Source of the DNA: Inia geoffrensis
Lineage: Eukaryota; Chordata; Mammalia; Artiodactyla; Iniidae
Reading direction: 5' to 3'
Assembly (NCBI GenBank): GCA_036417435.1
Contig: CM070912.1
Coordinates: 21,006,055-21,070,054 of the forward strand
Length of the DNA: 64,000 bases
This document shows, in pieces, positions 1-10,656 of this stretch. The notes beneath the pieces were generated by a model. It searched no databases and was not told the origin of the DNA. It was given only the letters and a program-made list of their open reading frames with translations. The number at the start of each line of letters is the position of its first letter. Within the stretch, counting starts at the first letter, position 1. The position numbers and the translations under genes are program-made.

Positions 1-900
1 TCACCACAGAGAAAACGTTCCAGAGGGGAAAAGGAACGATCGCGGTCAGGTCCACGCGTCTCACCAAGGCCAGGAAGGGAATGAGCGGGTGATAGGTGGA
101 GAGACGAGGCGGGGCGCGGCCCCGGACACCCCAGACTCGGTTTCTGAGTAACTCAGAAACGCCTCCCGCCCCAGCTCTGCGTCCGGGGCCACGGCGAGGG
201 CAGACAGCAGAAAGCTGGACCGAATGGACTTGGGAAGGTGTCCCAGCATCCCAGGTACCAGGAGGCAGCCCCGGGCTGATGCCCGCTCCGCCGCCGACAG
301 GGAGGGCAGTGTCCAGGAAGTCCAGGGACCCCGAGGCCACTCCGGTGCCTGAAACCCCCGAGCTGGTGCGACCCGACCCGGCTGGGCTCACCTCACTCAG
401 TTCCGAAGGATCCGCGGCTAGCGTGTGCGCGATCCGTGTACGCTCCGTTCTGTTCCTCGTACAGCGAGAGCATCCCGCAGCCCCAGCGACCAAGGCTCCT
501 GTGGGTTGGGACCCGCCCCCTGGAGCCCAGCCCCTGGAGCCCCGCCCCTCTGACCCCGACCCCGCCTGCCCAGGTGTATTTCCCCAGCGGCCGAGGACTC
601 GCGGCAGTCCAGAGTGGGCCGCGATTCTGCAGCGCCCCCTGCCATCCTGAGGCCGCGCTGCGCCCCAGCCCATCCTGCGCTGCGCTTTTAGGTGGTATCG
701 CTCAGCACCTGCTGCCGCCCTGAGGCCACCCTGCACCCGGCATTCCAGCTGGGTCTGTGCGGCACCTTCCTCAAGCACCTCGCAGCGTCTCCTGCCGCCC
801 TGTTACTGCCCAGCGCCTTCCATTCTGGTCCAGTTGGGCGCCCTCCCGCCCCCACCATCAAGAGAAATGCCAAGTAGCCTCCTGCCCCTGGCTTCCTCCT
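1..900 (-). promoter_or_regulatory. CpG-rich promoter island, probably of SCNN1G
   Basis: The segment is markedly GC- and CpG-rich compared with the AT-rich sequence after about 1000. It holds GC-box-like motifs that read GGGGCGGGG on the minus strand (around 511-520 and 538-549). No TATA box is obvious. A minus-strand splice donor lies at 391/390. In human, SCNN1G (gamma subunit of the epithelial sodium channel) is the 5' neighbour of USP31, transcribed away from it, with a start some 30 kb from the USP31 start. The 26 kb separation here fits. Assignment to SCNN1G is inference from gene order; the island itself is seen directly. Open reading frames crossing it look like by-products of GC richness. 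Confidence 0.5.
392..480 (-). other. SCNN1G: Candidate noncoding first exon of SCNN1G (minus strand)
   Basis: Read on the minus strand, the sequence ends in ...AGTGAG followed by GTGAGCCC, a near-consensus splice donor with the last exon base at 392. The first exon of human SCNN1G is, from memory, untranslated with the start codon in exon 2, which fits the lack of any recognisable ENaC coding sequence here. The upstream limit (480) is arbitrary because no transcription start can be read from sequence. Positions 1-391 would be the start of intron 1. An unrelated transcript or a chance donor in a CpG island remains possible. Confidence 0.35.
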
Positions 901-1125
901 GACCTGGATGGAGGCTGAGGCTACTTAAGTGCCCACCTGGGCAGCAGGGCTGTTCAGGCAGGCCGCTCATCCTTTAGTCTCTTCAGCTGTCTTTTTATAG
1001 GCATTCACTCTAAAAACAAGACATGAGCTTAAAAAATTGCAACTGGGAGGGACCTTGGGGCACCCCTGTCACAGGCCCCTTGAGTAGGGAAGGACACAGA
1101 CAGGGGAAGCGGTCGCTCTTGCTCA
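900..1125. other. Unassigned intergenic sequence
   Basis: Transition from the GC-rich island to ordinary sequence. I recognise neither gene nor repeat here. Confidence 0.4.
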
Positions 1126-1258
1126 GAGCTGCTCAGACTTTCCAGTGCTAATCGCGTTCACGTGCAGATTCTAATCCACTAGGGGTGGGATGGGGCTTGG
1201 GAATTTGGATTTCTCAGGTGATGCTTCTGTTGCTGGTCCAAGGACCACACTTTGAGTT
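1126..1258 (-). mobile_element. hAT-Charlie fossil, MER5A-like
   Basis: On the minus strand it reads like a MER5A element: a start near TCAAAGTGTGGTCC, then a CAGCA..CATCACCTGAGAA block, and a middle with AAATTC..GCCCCA. This is a nonautonomous DNA transposon remnant; divergence shows it is old. Confidence 0.55.
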
Positions 1259-1289
1259 AGCAAGGGGCACTTGCCCAAGTGAGTGGTTC

Positions 1290-1800
1290 AGTATTTGGGG
1301 AGGGCAATTTAAAGAAAATCATCTTTTAAAATCTCAACTGTTTTTTTTCTAACAATACATCCTCATAGTTAAGAACTCAAAAGATAAAGAGAAAATGGAT
1401 GTCTTTCCATAATCTGCGACCCCCACTAAATACCGGTAACATAGTTACCAGTATGTATATATAATGATGTACATACTGTTCTTTAATTTAACTTTGTTTT
1501 AATGACAATACACTGCACAGTTAGGTTCTCATTGTAAAATAAAGCCAGCTTTTTCACTTCATGATATATTATGTGTAACTTTCCTTGCCAATAACTACAT
1601 TTACTCAAGTATTCCTTTCACATAACTTATTTAATCGATCTATTGATATAGTTTAAGATTTCCTCTAATTTTTCACTAATATAAATTATTCTGTAAAATA
1701 TCATGTACATCTCTATTTCCTTGGGATAAATTTCTACTGGTGTATTTTTTTTTTCTGTCAATGTACTTACCCAGTTTAATTGGTACAACAAAAAGAACAG
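1290..1800. other. AT-rich intergenic sequence, probably old L1 debris
   Basis: AT-rich, no open frame of note. The style resembles L1 3' untranslated sequence on the minus strand, but I cannot place it securely. Confidence 0.3.
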
Positions 1801-1824
1801 TTATATACTAACAAACGTAAGGTA

Positions 1825-2048
1825 GATAGCTAGTGGGAAGCAGCCGCTTGGCACAGGGATATCAGCTCGGTGCTTTGTGACTGCCTGGAGGGGTGGGATA
1901 GGGAGGGAAGGAAGGAGGGAGACGCAAGAGGGAAGAAATATGTGAACGTCTGTATATGTATGGCTGATTCACTTTGTTATAAAGTAGAAACTGACACACC
2001 ATTGTAGAGCAATTTTAACCCAATAAAGATGTTAAAAAAAAAAAAAAA
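1825..2048 (+). mobile_element. LINE-1 3' end, plus strand
   Basis: Contains the purine-rich block (GGGAGGGAAGGAAGG), then the conserved artiodactyl L1 tail wording (GATTCACTTTGTTATAAAG, ACACACCATTGTA, CCAATAAAGATG) and a poly-A run at 2034-2048. A severely 5'-truncated insertion with only the 3' untranslated region left. Confidence 0.75.
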
Positions 2049-2171
2049 GAGAAAAGGGCAGGCTACAAAACAATATATAGAATAATAGAATATATATCAA
2101 AATATTTAAAAAGAGGTTATCTCTTAGGGTAAGCTTACAATTGAATTTTACTTATTTGTGTTTTCTTGTGT

Positions 2172-2206
2172 TATATATATCACAAATTTTACTTGTGATA
2201 TATATA
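2172..2206. repeat. Perfect 14-bp inverted repeat, AT-rich
   Basis: The left arm (2172-2185) and right arm (2193-2206) are exact reverse complements, separated by a 7-nt loop. The arms combine a TA run with a CACAA/TTGTG base. Confidence 0.85.
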
Positions 2207-2339
2207 TATATACACATATCACCTGTGCCATAAAAATAAGAATGTTTTTACAAGATGGGAGCTAGTTGAAGTCAGGGATAAGACTTAAAATCAGCTCTAT
2301 ATCACCATAGGATATAACGAATTTAGGCTGGATTGGCTT

Positions 2340-2640
2340 CTTTTTAAAAATCCAGTTAAAATTTATATACAGTAAAATGTACAGATTTTACAGGTTCAAT
2401 GAGTTTTGATAAAAGTATACACTATGTACCATCACCCTAATCAAATACAGATTACCCCAGAAAGTTCCCTCAGCTCCTTTTTTACTCACTTCCCACATAG
2501 GCAACCAGTGTTTCCTATGGCAATAATAGATTAATTTTTTTGGTTCTTAAATTTCATGTAAATGGAGTCACATAGTATGTACTCTTTTGTGGCTGGTTTT
2601 CTTTCATGAATTCAGTTCTGGCCTTTATTTTTCCACTACG
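2340..2640 (-). mobile_element. Old LINE-1 3' region, minus strand
   Basis: Matches the familiar antisense L1M-type 3' region: a GATGAG/CAATGAG..TTTTGATAAA phrase, a block meaning 'CACCCTAATCAAATACAG', then CCCCAGAAAGTTCCCTC, and further on TGGAGTCACATAGTATGTA. Diverged and without a readable ORF. Confidence 0.6.
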
Positions 2641-2649
2641 CCATCACTG

Positions 2650-2800
2650 CTTCTGCTTACTGAGTTATTATTACCCCAGTTTTACAGATGATGGGACTGA
2701 GACTCAGAAAGCTGAAGTTTACCATTTGTAAGTAAGCGGTAGAGCCAAGATGTGCATTCAAGTCTGCTCTGTAGGATACAAAGCCTACACACTTACCCAC
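2650..2800 (-). mobile_element. MIR SINE fragment, minus strand
   Basis: Contains the reversed MIR signature around CCCAGTTTTACAGATGATGGGACTGAG followed by AAGCGGTAGAGCCAAGA. Old tRNA-derived SINE. Confidence 0.5.
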
Positions 2801-2829
2801 AAAGCTGCATGAGAATCTTGCTGTGAGTG

Positions 2830-3130
2830 GGACCAACCCCCATCCTCCCAGTCCCCACATGAAGAATGATGAAAAGTCCTTGCCTGGAATGGCTGAGATG
2901 CAGAGAAGCCCCTCACTTCCTAGGCCATGGGGCAGCAAGCCTTCTATCAAGGTGCTTGCATAAGGCATATTGATCAAAGTTGTAAAAACCGTCTTTGGTA
3001 CAGGGTGGTGTTGTCTCCGAACCATCTCTGTCATCATTAGACCATGGGCAACTTCTTTTCCCTTTGGAAGCATCATGTCCATATTTATGAAATATATCTA
3101 CAGTCTACTTCTCATTACCTCTGGGGCCAC
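2830..3130. other. Unassigned intergenic sequence
   Basis: No gene or repeat recognised. Short open frames on both strands here have no recognisable domain. Confidence 0.35.
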
Positions 3131-3490
3131 CACTGTGCTCCAATCCATCATTTCTCTCACCTGGACCATTGCCATAGCCTCCTAACTAGTCTCACTGAGC
3201 CTGTCCTCTACAGCCTGTTGTCAATTCACTACCCAAACGGATGCTATTCAGTTAGTCAGATCATGTCACCCTTCTGTTTAAACCCATTCAATGGTTATTT
3301 ACTTCATTCAGAGTAAAAACCAAAGCCTTCATGTCACCTACAAGGTCCTCCATGACCTGACCCCTGTTATCACCCTTCCCTTATCTCTTACCACCTTTAC
3401 TCTGGCTCATTTTGCTTCTTCCTCATTGAACTCCATGTTGTTTCTTGTATAAGACCGACACTCCTGCTTCAGGGTTTGCTATCTGAACTG
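3130..3490 (+). mobile_element. LINE-2 3' fragment, plus strand
   Basis: The phrase CTCACCTGGACCATTGCC..AGCCTCCTAACTAGTCTC corresponds to the L2 ORF C-terminal 'LDYCNSLLTGL'-type segment. It is followed by ATCATGTCACCC, AGTAAAAACCAAAGCC and CTACAAGGTCCTCCATGACCTG, all typical of this old LINE. Confidence 0.6.
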
Positions 3491-3504
3491 CTCTCCCCCG
3501 CCCC

Positions 3505-3530
3505 CACGCACACACATACACACACACAGA
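3505..3530. repeat. (CA)n microsatellite, imperfect
   Basis: A run of CA dinucleotides broken by G and T substitutions. Likely length-variable only weakly because it is interrupted. Confidence 0.8.
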
Positions 3531-3640
3531 GTCACTTAGATATTTCTATGGATTATCCCCTTGCCTCCTTCAAGTCTTTGAGTTATTGTTTTTCTATCAG
3601 TTAGAACTTCCTTGGTTACCCTACTTAAAATCACAATGTT

Positions 3641-3809
3641 TGGACTTCCCTAGTGGTCCAGTGGTAAAGAATCCACCTTCCAATGCAGTGGGTGCGGGTT
3701 CAATCCCTGGTCGGGGAGCTAAGGTCCCCCATGCCTCGGGGCCAAAAAACCAAAACATAAAAACCAGCAATATTGTAACAAATTCAATAAAGACTTAAAA
3801 AAAAAAATC
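3641..3809 (+). mobile_element. CHR-type tRNA-Glu SINE, plus strand
   Basis: Starts with the tRNA-like head (GGACTTCCCTAGTGGTCCAG, then GGTTCAATCCC as box B) and ends in an A-rich tail. It is flanked by a 13-bp target-site duplication, AAATCACAATGTT at 3628-3640 and the same with one change at 3810-3822, which fixes both ends. One of the cetartiodactyl CHR family. Confidence 0.9.
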
Positions 3810-3849
3810 AAATCACAATATTTCCTATCATTCCAAATGCCTCCTACCT

Positions 3850-4690
3850 GCCTTCCTATGTTATTTTCTTGTATGGCAGGCCCAGTCAAGACCAGGAGGA
3901 TTGCCACGCTTACCCCACAGCTGGTTCCAGGTGCACCAGTCATGCAACATTGCTATGGCAATTGATAACTGGTACTACGTCACTCAAACAGGAGCTTTGA
4001 AAGACCCGAACATTTCAGGACTACTGGGACTAGTGACGGGCTTAGCAGCAAGCGCTTAGAGCCTGGGAAATGCAACCACAGGGGCCAAGTTCAGAGAACA
4101 TTAAAATCACACTCAAAATCAGCTATTCCTTCCTCAGTGCTACTGGAAGCTTGTGACTGGAATTAGTCTTGGTAAAGTCACTTGGTTTCAGTTAACAGAA
4201 ATAGACTCAAATTAGCATAAGCAAAACCAAAAAAAAATTATTAAATGGATGCAGGCAGAAGTCTTTTTAACAGGATCTGAAGAAACACAAATAAGGCCTC
4301 AGGAGAGTGGGAACCAGGAACATTCTGGATCTCTCAGGAGGAGGATTTTGTGGGCTTTCTTGAGTTCTCAAACCCCTTCTCAGTCTGAGTGGAGGCCAAG
4401 AAGAATTTGATTAACCACTAGTATGCAGATGAGCTAGATTTTTGGGATCTGTTGTCTTCATGCCTGGTCCAATCGGCTAGCACCATGAGGGTAGGATTAA
4501 ACATGGCAGTACATGTCCACCACTATGGGTGGATGGGCAATTCTCAGAGAATGTGGCTATAAGTGAAGAAAAAACCTTAAAATGAAGCGAACCGACACAT
4601 CCTTTTGTGTTAATAGTACTACTTCTAGGCCATTTAGGAAAAGACAATAGTAGGTAAGATTTGCCCGAAACACTGGTATAGTGGTCATCT
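3850..4690. other. Intergenic, old unclassified interspersed repeat
   Basis: No gene. The segment around 4180-4480 (AACAGAAATAGACTCAAATTAGC onward) has the texture of an ancient LTR-type or LINE-type repeat also seen around 6170-6400, but I cannot name the family. Confidence 0.3.
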
Positions 4691-4691
4691 G

Positions 4692-4715
4692 TTTTCTTTC
4701 TTTCTTTCTTTCTTT
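4692..4715. repeat. (TTTC)n microsatellite
   Basis: Several tandem copies of TTTC/CTTT, ending in a T run. Confidence 0.85.
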
Positions 4716-4719
4716 TTAT

Positions 4720-7060
4720 CAACACCTATTTCCTCTTATTCTGGAGACATCCTGAATATCCTTTGGAGACCAATTCATCCTCCTTTCCTAGTACTTGAAC
4801 CGTGGTTCAAGCTGGGTTGATCACACCTCTGGCTCTAGGTCTAGCCACTCTGTTTATCTTATCATTCAGGTCACAATGTTTTGCTCAGGAGTGGGCATGG
4901 GCCCCAATTCAATCCAATGGGAGTCAGGCCCACCCAGGACATTTTCTGAAAGATTGAAAAGGAGAACTTCTTTTACTGTTGGCGCTAACAGCAGAAAGAA
5001 TTGTGTAATCTAAGAACTTTTGGGAGAATCACATGGGACCTGGGAGAAAAGGAGAGCTGAGAGATGGAGAGTGTTCCAGCCCTGATGATAAAATGTGAGT
5101 CTCTGGACCCAGCACTACCTGAAGTTGGGTATACCTCCTGGATTTTTCAGTCGTGTGAGCCAATACATTTACTACTGTGCTTAAGACATTCTGAGTTCAG
5201 TTTCTCTCACTAGAAATCAAAAGAGCTCCAACCAACAATCTGCTTGGAGAGGGTGATGCCATCTTCCACTCCTTAAAATAAGTGTATTCCATATCCAGTC
5301 CCAGACGCAGGATCTACAAACTTTCTAGGGAACATTTTTCTATGCCAGATGACACCAGTGAGGGCCATCTTTCACAACTTGCTAGGCTCATTAGAGGTGG
5401 TGGCATGATAGAAGATCATTCTTATTTCTTAATCTGACCCTAGCTCCCAATGACCTGGATACTATTTCTGCATATAGACTTAGCTTAGAGCAATAGCATT
5501 AATTGTTGTAATATTAAAGAAATGTAAATTTGGTTACATTCATCTTCTAGGACACATTTTTCTCCAAGAGGCACACATGCTTCTAACAAAAGTTAGCATC
5601 ATTATCTAGTGTAAGAAACATTCTTTTATTAAGCAGATTTTTTAAGGCTCAAGAGACATGCACAGATTACCTATGATGATGGGGACTTATTGAAAGCACA
5701 CAAGACAACTATCACAGTAGAGTTCTTGATGGAATCTGTTTCTCCTGCCTACATGGAATCCATTCCACTTTCTACTGGCAACAGAACCTATGTTTTCCTT
5801 TGGGAAATCCTCGTCCCCTACCTTATGGCCATGTGATTCTGGGAGGAACCCCACCTTCGACACCAATCATAATATATTCTCTCAGGCCATCATTTGTTCA
5901 GGAAGGGCATGCTTCCCAAGCCAGCTGATAAAAACCTTCCCTTAAGGAGAATTTAACTAGCATTTTTGCCAACATGTGAAAAGTCTTCTCAACCTCCTAG
6001 CTATGTCAGAAGGGTTTTCACTGCCCTATATCCAACCCGCTAGGCTTTTGTCAATTCCACATTTTAGCATACATCATCTTAAACACTCCACTTCTCGTAT
6101 TATTTGTAATCCAAGTAGAGCTCTGTATTTTGCAAGTATCTGAAACAAACAACTCTGAACTAGTTTAGGTTTTAAAATGGAACAAATTATCTCATGTACT
6201 GAGGAGTTTGGTTTCAGCTTAGCATAAACCTGGATTCAAAAGATGTCACCAGGGCTTGTTTTCTCTGCCTTTAAGTCTCGACTCTACTTTCTCAGTGTTC
6301 ATGCCATTCTCTGTCCAGTGCAATCATGAGATGGCTGCATTAGCTCCAGCCCCTAAATGTACAAAACTGAGCCCAGCAGGACTGGTGGCTCCAGCATAGA
6401 TTGTACAATTAGTTCTGAATGATCCTAAGCAGGCTTTATTACCTTGCTTGAAGCATGTCCTAACCTCTAACTGAAAGCTGTGATTAAAATAAAGAATGTG
6501 CTGATTGGCTTAGGTTTGGATCACATGCTTAGCTTTGGAATCACCTTTACCTAAAACACATGACCTGAGAGTGAGAAAAGGGTCGTTTCCCCCAAAGCAA
6601 AATCCAAGTGAATTCTGGGTTGCAAAACAGCTAATCTTCCATAATTTCCCCAATTTTGCCTTCTTTGGCACTTGCAATTGATAGTTGTCTCAGTGAAACG
6701 CTGTCTTCTCTTGGCTTCTATGTTGTATCAATGTATCTAAAATTTATTTCTGCTTTTTGAAACTTTTTGTAATGTGGAGTCTGTAGAGACTCTGGGTTTT
6801 GGAGGATCAAGGTTCAGGGACTCAGGAAGCCAGTCATGAGAAACATCAATACCAGGAAATCTTAAATCCTCTGCAGAGTCAGAGGAGATCTAAAGGGTTT
6901 TAAAAGGTTTGGTTAAACTGATAATAGGGCTTAGGCCTCAGTGGCACAGGATTGGCTAAGTGTGGGAACCCAGTGGTAATAAGTAAGCTTGTTCCCAAGT
7001 ATGGCTCTTTCCAGGATTCCTGTGGCTCTAGAATAATATCCCTCTGTTCTTGGGGATGTT
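4720..7060. other. Intergenic, unassigned, old repeat texture
   Basis: More than 2 kb with no recognisable gene. 4800-5230 and 6170-6420 look like diverged repeat sequence of unknown family. No splice-bounded open frame with a known domain was found on either strand. Confidence 0.35.
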
Positions 7061-7062
7061 AA

Positions 7063-7098
7063 CTCGATCTCATCCTTGTAACCAAGGATGAGATTGAG
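7063..7098. repeat. 16-bp hairpin with 4-nt loop
   Basis: The left arm 7063-7078 (CTCGATCTCATCCTTG) and right arm 7083-7098 (CAAGGATGAGATTGAG) pair with a single mismatch, which would be a G-U wobble in RNA. The loop is TAAC. It sits in otherwise unassigned intergenic DNA. Confidence 0.85.
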
Positions 7099-7109
7099 AC
7101 TCTCTTCAT

Positions 7110-7470
7110 GCATGCTCACTAACCAGTTTTGGAAACCTACTGTCTTTGATCACTGGGGAACAGGGACCAGGATCCTTAGGTTCACTTGTGTGAATTTCAT
7201 GATTTTTCTGATGCTCCTTCTCTTGCAGGAAGGTCTCTTTAGATGATCAGCACCGTGGACAGCAGCCACGGATGCCGTTGTGGGTTCTCCCATTTCGCAG
7301 GAGGTCTCTAATGGTATGTTCCTCTCCCACAAAATGCCACTTGCTGGTTTGAGATGGATACTGCAAGAAGGATGAAATAGTGAAAGTGACCTCCTCCAGC
7401 CAGGTTGTTCAATCAGCACAGATTACAGATAAGAGATGTCACACTCAGATTGCCTTTAGAACTAAAAATG
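7110..7470. other. Unassigned intergenic sequence
   Basis: No gene or repeat recognised. A minus-strand open frame of 89 codons (7150-7419) shows no familiar motif. Confidence 0.35.
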
Positions 7471-7479
7471 TACAGTCGA

Positions 7480-7960
7480 TTCCTGATATTTACTCTTGCA
7501 GTAGTTATGTTCTATGAAGTCACACAAACACCGAATTAGCAAATACTGAACCATTTCTCTTAGGAGAAATAGAGAGTTAGTTTCCTGCGAGCCTCTGGTC
7601 ACAACGTATTCATCAACTGATAAATACATAACTTTTAGAATGTGTGTTTCTGTTTAAAAATACCTTACTGTTGGTTCATCAGCATTGAACGACCAATGGC
7701 ATGGTGACTCATGCACTAATGAAGTTTATCTAATGCAAATATTTTCTCTGAAAGGCACATCACAGCCTTCTTGTGCATGGGAACACTGGACAGCACATAA
7801 GCACTACAATTGAGGGCCGTTTTAAACAGCAAAGCCACCAACAAAAGGCACAAAAATATGAGAGAATGGTACTAAATAGGCTGTAAAAATATAGCATGAG
7901 AGCTCAGACAAAAAGGCAGAGAAGATGGACATCCCAGCTCAAGAAAAGAGAGAGAAAATT
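7480..7960. mobile_element. Ancient interspersed repeat, family uncertain
   Basis: Sequence such as TTCCTGCGAGCCTCTGGTCACAAC, then GGCACATCACAGCCTTCTTG, then GGGCCGTTTTAAACAGC matches a dispersed mammalian fossil I recall but cannot name with certainty (DNA-transposon-like). Too diverged for coding content. Confidence 0.35.
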
Positions 7961-8245
7961 TGCTCCTCCTCTACCTTTTCCTTCTATTTGGAAAGATTAG
8001 ATGATGCCTGCCTACACTAGTGAGGATGATCTTTACTCAGTAGTGTTTCAAATGCTAATCTCTCAGAAACATTCACAGAAACACTCAGAAATAACGTTTT
8101 ACCAGCTATGTGGGCATCCCTTAGCCCAGTCAACTTGACATGTAAAATTAACAGGATATAAAAGCTACTCAGAAGTTATAGAACCCAAATCCCATATGGC
8201 CCTGCATGATTTAATTTGCACTTCGCTTTCTGTGTGTTAGGGTGG

Positions 8246-8590
8246 AAGGTTAGGTTATTGATTTGATATCTTTCTTCTTTTTTAATATAGGTATTTAAGG
8301 CTATAAATTTCCTTCTAAGAACTGCTTGAGCTACATCCTATAAATTTTGCAATGTTGTGCCTTCATTTTCACTCATGTCAAGTATTTTCTAATTTCCCTT
8401 GTGCTTTCTTGTTTGACCATTGGTTATTTAGAAGTATCTTGTTTCATTTCCACATATTTGTGAATTTCCCACATTTCTTTCTGTTACTGATTTCTAATTT
8501 CATTCAGTTGTGGTCGGAGAACACATGATGTAGGATTTCAATCCTTTTAAATTTACTGAGGCCTGCTTTATGGCCTACCATACAGTCTGT
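8246..8590 (-). mobile_element. LINE-1 ORF2 fragment, minus strand
   Basis: The plus strand carries the antisense L1 wording: CTATAAATTTCCTTCTAAGAACTGC, TTTTGACCATTGGTTATTTAG-like text, GTTGTGGTCGGAGAACACA. Degenerate copy, no usable frame. Confidence 0.7.
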
Positions 8591-8599
8591 CTCGGAGCC

Positions 8600-9030
8600 C
8601 TACATGATTTAGTGCCATTAAACCAGTTACCACACTAACCTCATATCCTACTACTTGCCCATTATTTACTCACCTCCACACTGGCCTCATCGCTTTTTCT
8701 CAAACAACCCAGGCATGTTTTTTCATTTTTTAAAAAAATATTTATTTATTTATTTGGCTGCGCTGGTCTTCATTGTGGCATGAGAGATCTAGTTCCCTGA
8801 CCAGGGATCAAAACTGGTCTCCCTGCATTGGGAGCGTGGAGTCTTAACGACTGGACCACCAGGGAAGTCCCAACCCAGGCTTTTGGGCTACCCTCTGCCT
8901 GGAATGCCCTTCATCCTAATTTCTGCCTAGCTCAAGATCTCCTCCAGATCCTTTCTCAAAAGTCACCTTTCCAACAAGTCTTTCATGACCACTCTATTTA
9001 AATTAGGTTTATTCCTCCTAACTGAATTCA
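8600..9030 (+). mobile_element. LINE-2 fragment, plus strand, split by a SINE
   Basis: Left part CATGATTTAGTGCC..CACTGGCCTCAT, right part GGCTACCCTCTGCCTGGAATGCCCTTC then CTCCAGATCCTTTCTCAAAAGTCACC, both in the L2 order. The SINE at 8715-8870 interrupts it, so it is older than the SINE. Confidence 0.6.
8715..8870 (-). mobile_element. CHR-type SINE, minus strand
   Basis: Reversed SINE: T-rich tail at the left, then box B region (CCAGGGATCAAAAC), and the head ending ACCACCAGGGAAGTCC. A perfect 10-bp duplication CAACCCAGGC at 8705-8714 and 8871-8880 marks the insertion point inside an L2 copy. Confidence 0.9.
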
Positions 9031-9249
9031 AGATACCTAATAGAAGCTTTCAAATTTTGTTTCACAAAACTCTAGACCATGATGCTAATGGTGACCCCCT
9101 GGAGCTGTAAAGGACACAACTGACTAAGATTTCATTCTGCTCCAAGTGTTAGAAGCCCTGATTAACAGTGGCTTAAACAATGAGTCTAGAGAACACAACT
9201 AAAGCAGTGCTCAGATGGAAATTTATAACTTGAATGCACATATTTTAAA

Positions 9250-10165
9250 AGACTATTTCTTGGCAAGGTTCCAGAGAAACTGGATGTCTCATACATTGCT
9301 GGTGGGAATGTAAACTGGTACTCTGGAAAACAGTTTGGCTGTTCCTTATAAGACCAAACCCAAAAAAAAACCCCAAACCAAACCAAACCAAACCAAACCA
9401 AAAAACCAAACACGCACTTACTATAAAACTTAGCAATCATATCATATCCTTGGACATTTTCCCCAGACATGAAAACTTATGTTCAGACAAATATCTTTAT
9501 GTGAATTTTCATAACAGCTTTATTTGTAATAGTCAAAAACTGTGAATAACTCAGAAGTTCTTCAGTAAGTGAATGGTTAAACAAACTGATACATTCATGC
9601 AGTGGAATGCCATTCAGCAATAAAAAGAATGAATGTGGATAAATGTAACAACATGGATGGATCTCAAGGGCATTATGTAAAGTGCTAATAGCTAATTTCA
9701 AAAGGTCATACTCTAGAGGATTCCACTTTTATAACTTCTCAAATTGACAAAACTATGGAGATGGAGGACAGATTGATGGTTGCTAAGGGACAGAGATGAG
9801 GGTAAGAGAGGGTGAGTGGGAATATAGAGGGGCAGCAGGAGGGAGTTGCTTTGTGGTGATAGACCAGTTCTGTATCTTGACTGTCGTGTGGTCACATAAA
9901 TCTATCCACAGGACTAAACTGCACAGAATTCCCTCCTCTCATATATACAAATGAGTACATTTGAAACTGGTGAAAACTAAATAATTGTAGTCATTCAATG
10001 ATATTGTACTAATGTCAGTTCCCTGGCTTTGATATTGCACAGCAGTTATATAAGACATCATCATAGGTAGAAGTTGGCTGAAGGGTTCAAGGAAATCTAT
10101 GTACTAGTTTTGCAACTCCTTGTGAGTCCTGTATTATTTCAAAATAAAAAGTTAAACAAATTTTA
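9250..10165 (+). mobile_element. LINE-1 3' end, plus strand, old subfamily
   Basis: Begins with ORF2 C-terminal-type sequence (CATTGCTGGTGGGAATGTAAACTGG) and continues through the typical 3' region (TTCAGCAATAAAAAGAATGAA, ACAACATGGATGGATCTCAA, GGTTGCTAAGGGACAG, GTATTATTTCAAAATAAAAAG). No intact frame remains. Confidence 0.75.
9355..9408. repeat. (CCAAA)n simple repeat in L1
   Basis: Six or so tandem ACCAA units preceded by an A run, located within the L1 fragment, so it probably expanded after insertion. Confidence 0.85.
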
Positions 10166-10317
10166 AAGAATATTTGAAAATCGACCCTCTAAGCTACCAT
10201 CTCAAGAAGCTAGAACAAGAACAGCAAAATAAAACCCAAAGAAAGTAGAAGGAAGGAAATGATAAGAGCAGATAACAACAAAGTAATACAGATAAGTTAA
10301 TTATATAGTCTTGATCT

Positions 10318-10645
10318 CTGGTAGGGTAAGTCCTCATTCTTCCAGATTGTGTTGGTTACTCTAGGTCTTTTGCATGTTCTTGTAAAGTTTAGAATTAGCT
10401 TGTCAATTTCTACCAAAAAAGCTTGCTGTGATTTTGATAGGGAATGTATTGAATCTATAGACCAGAATTGGCATTATAATATTGTCTTTACAATACGGAG
10501 TCTTCTAACCATGAATATGGTATATCCTTTCATTTATTTGAGTTTGCTTAATTTCTTTCAGCAATATTTCATAGTTTTTAGTGTAGAGGTCTTATGTTTC
10601 TTGTCAGATTTATTCCCAGATATTCAATGGGTTTTGGCGTTGTCA
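10318..10645 (-). mobile_element. LINE-1 ORF2 fragment, minus strand
   Basis: Antisense L1 text: TTCCAGATTGTGTTGGTTACTC, GGGAATGTATTGAATCTATAGA, TTCATTTATTTGAGTTTGC, AGATTTATTCCCAGATATT. Degenerate. Confidence 0.7.
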
Positions 10646-10656
10646 TAAATGATTTC

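Noticed and set aside
96..650. 184-codon plus-strand open frame at the left edge
   Set aside because: Pro/Arg/Ser-rich, in a CpG island, no known motif, and it runs over a probable minus-strand promoter.
9355..9410. Regular repeats considered as a CRISPR-like or minisatellite array
   Set aside because: Plain (CCAAA)n slippage inside an L1; no spacers and a mammalian context.
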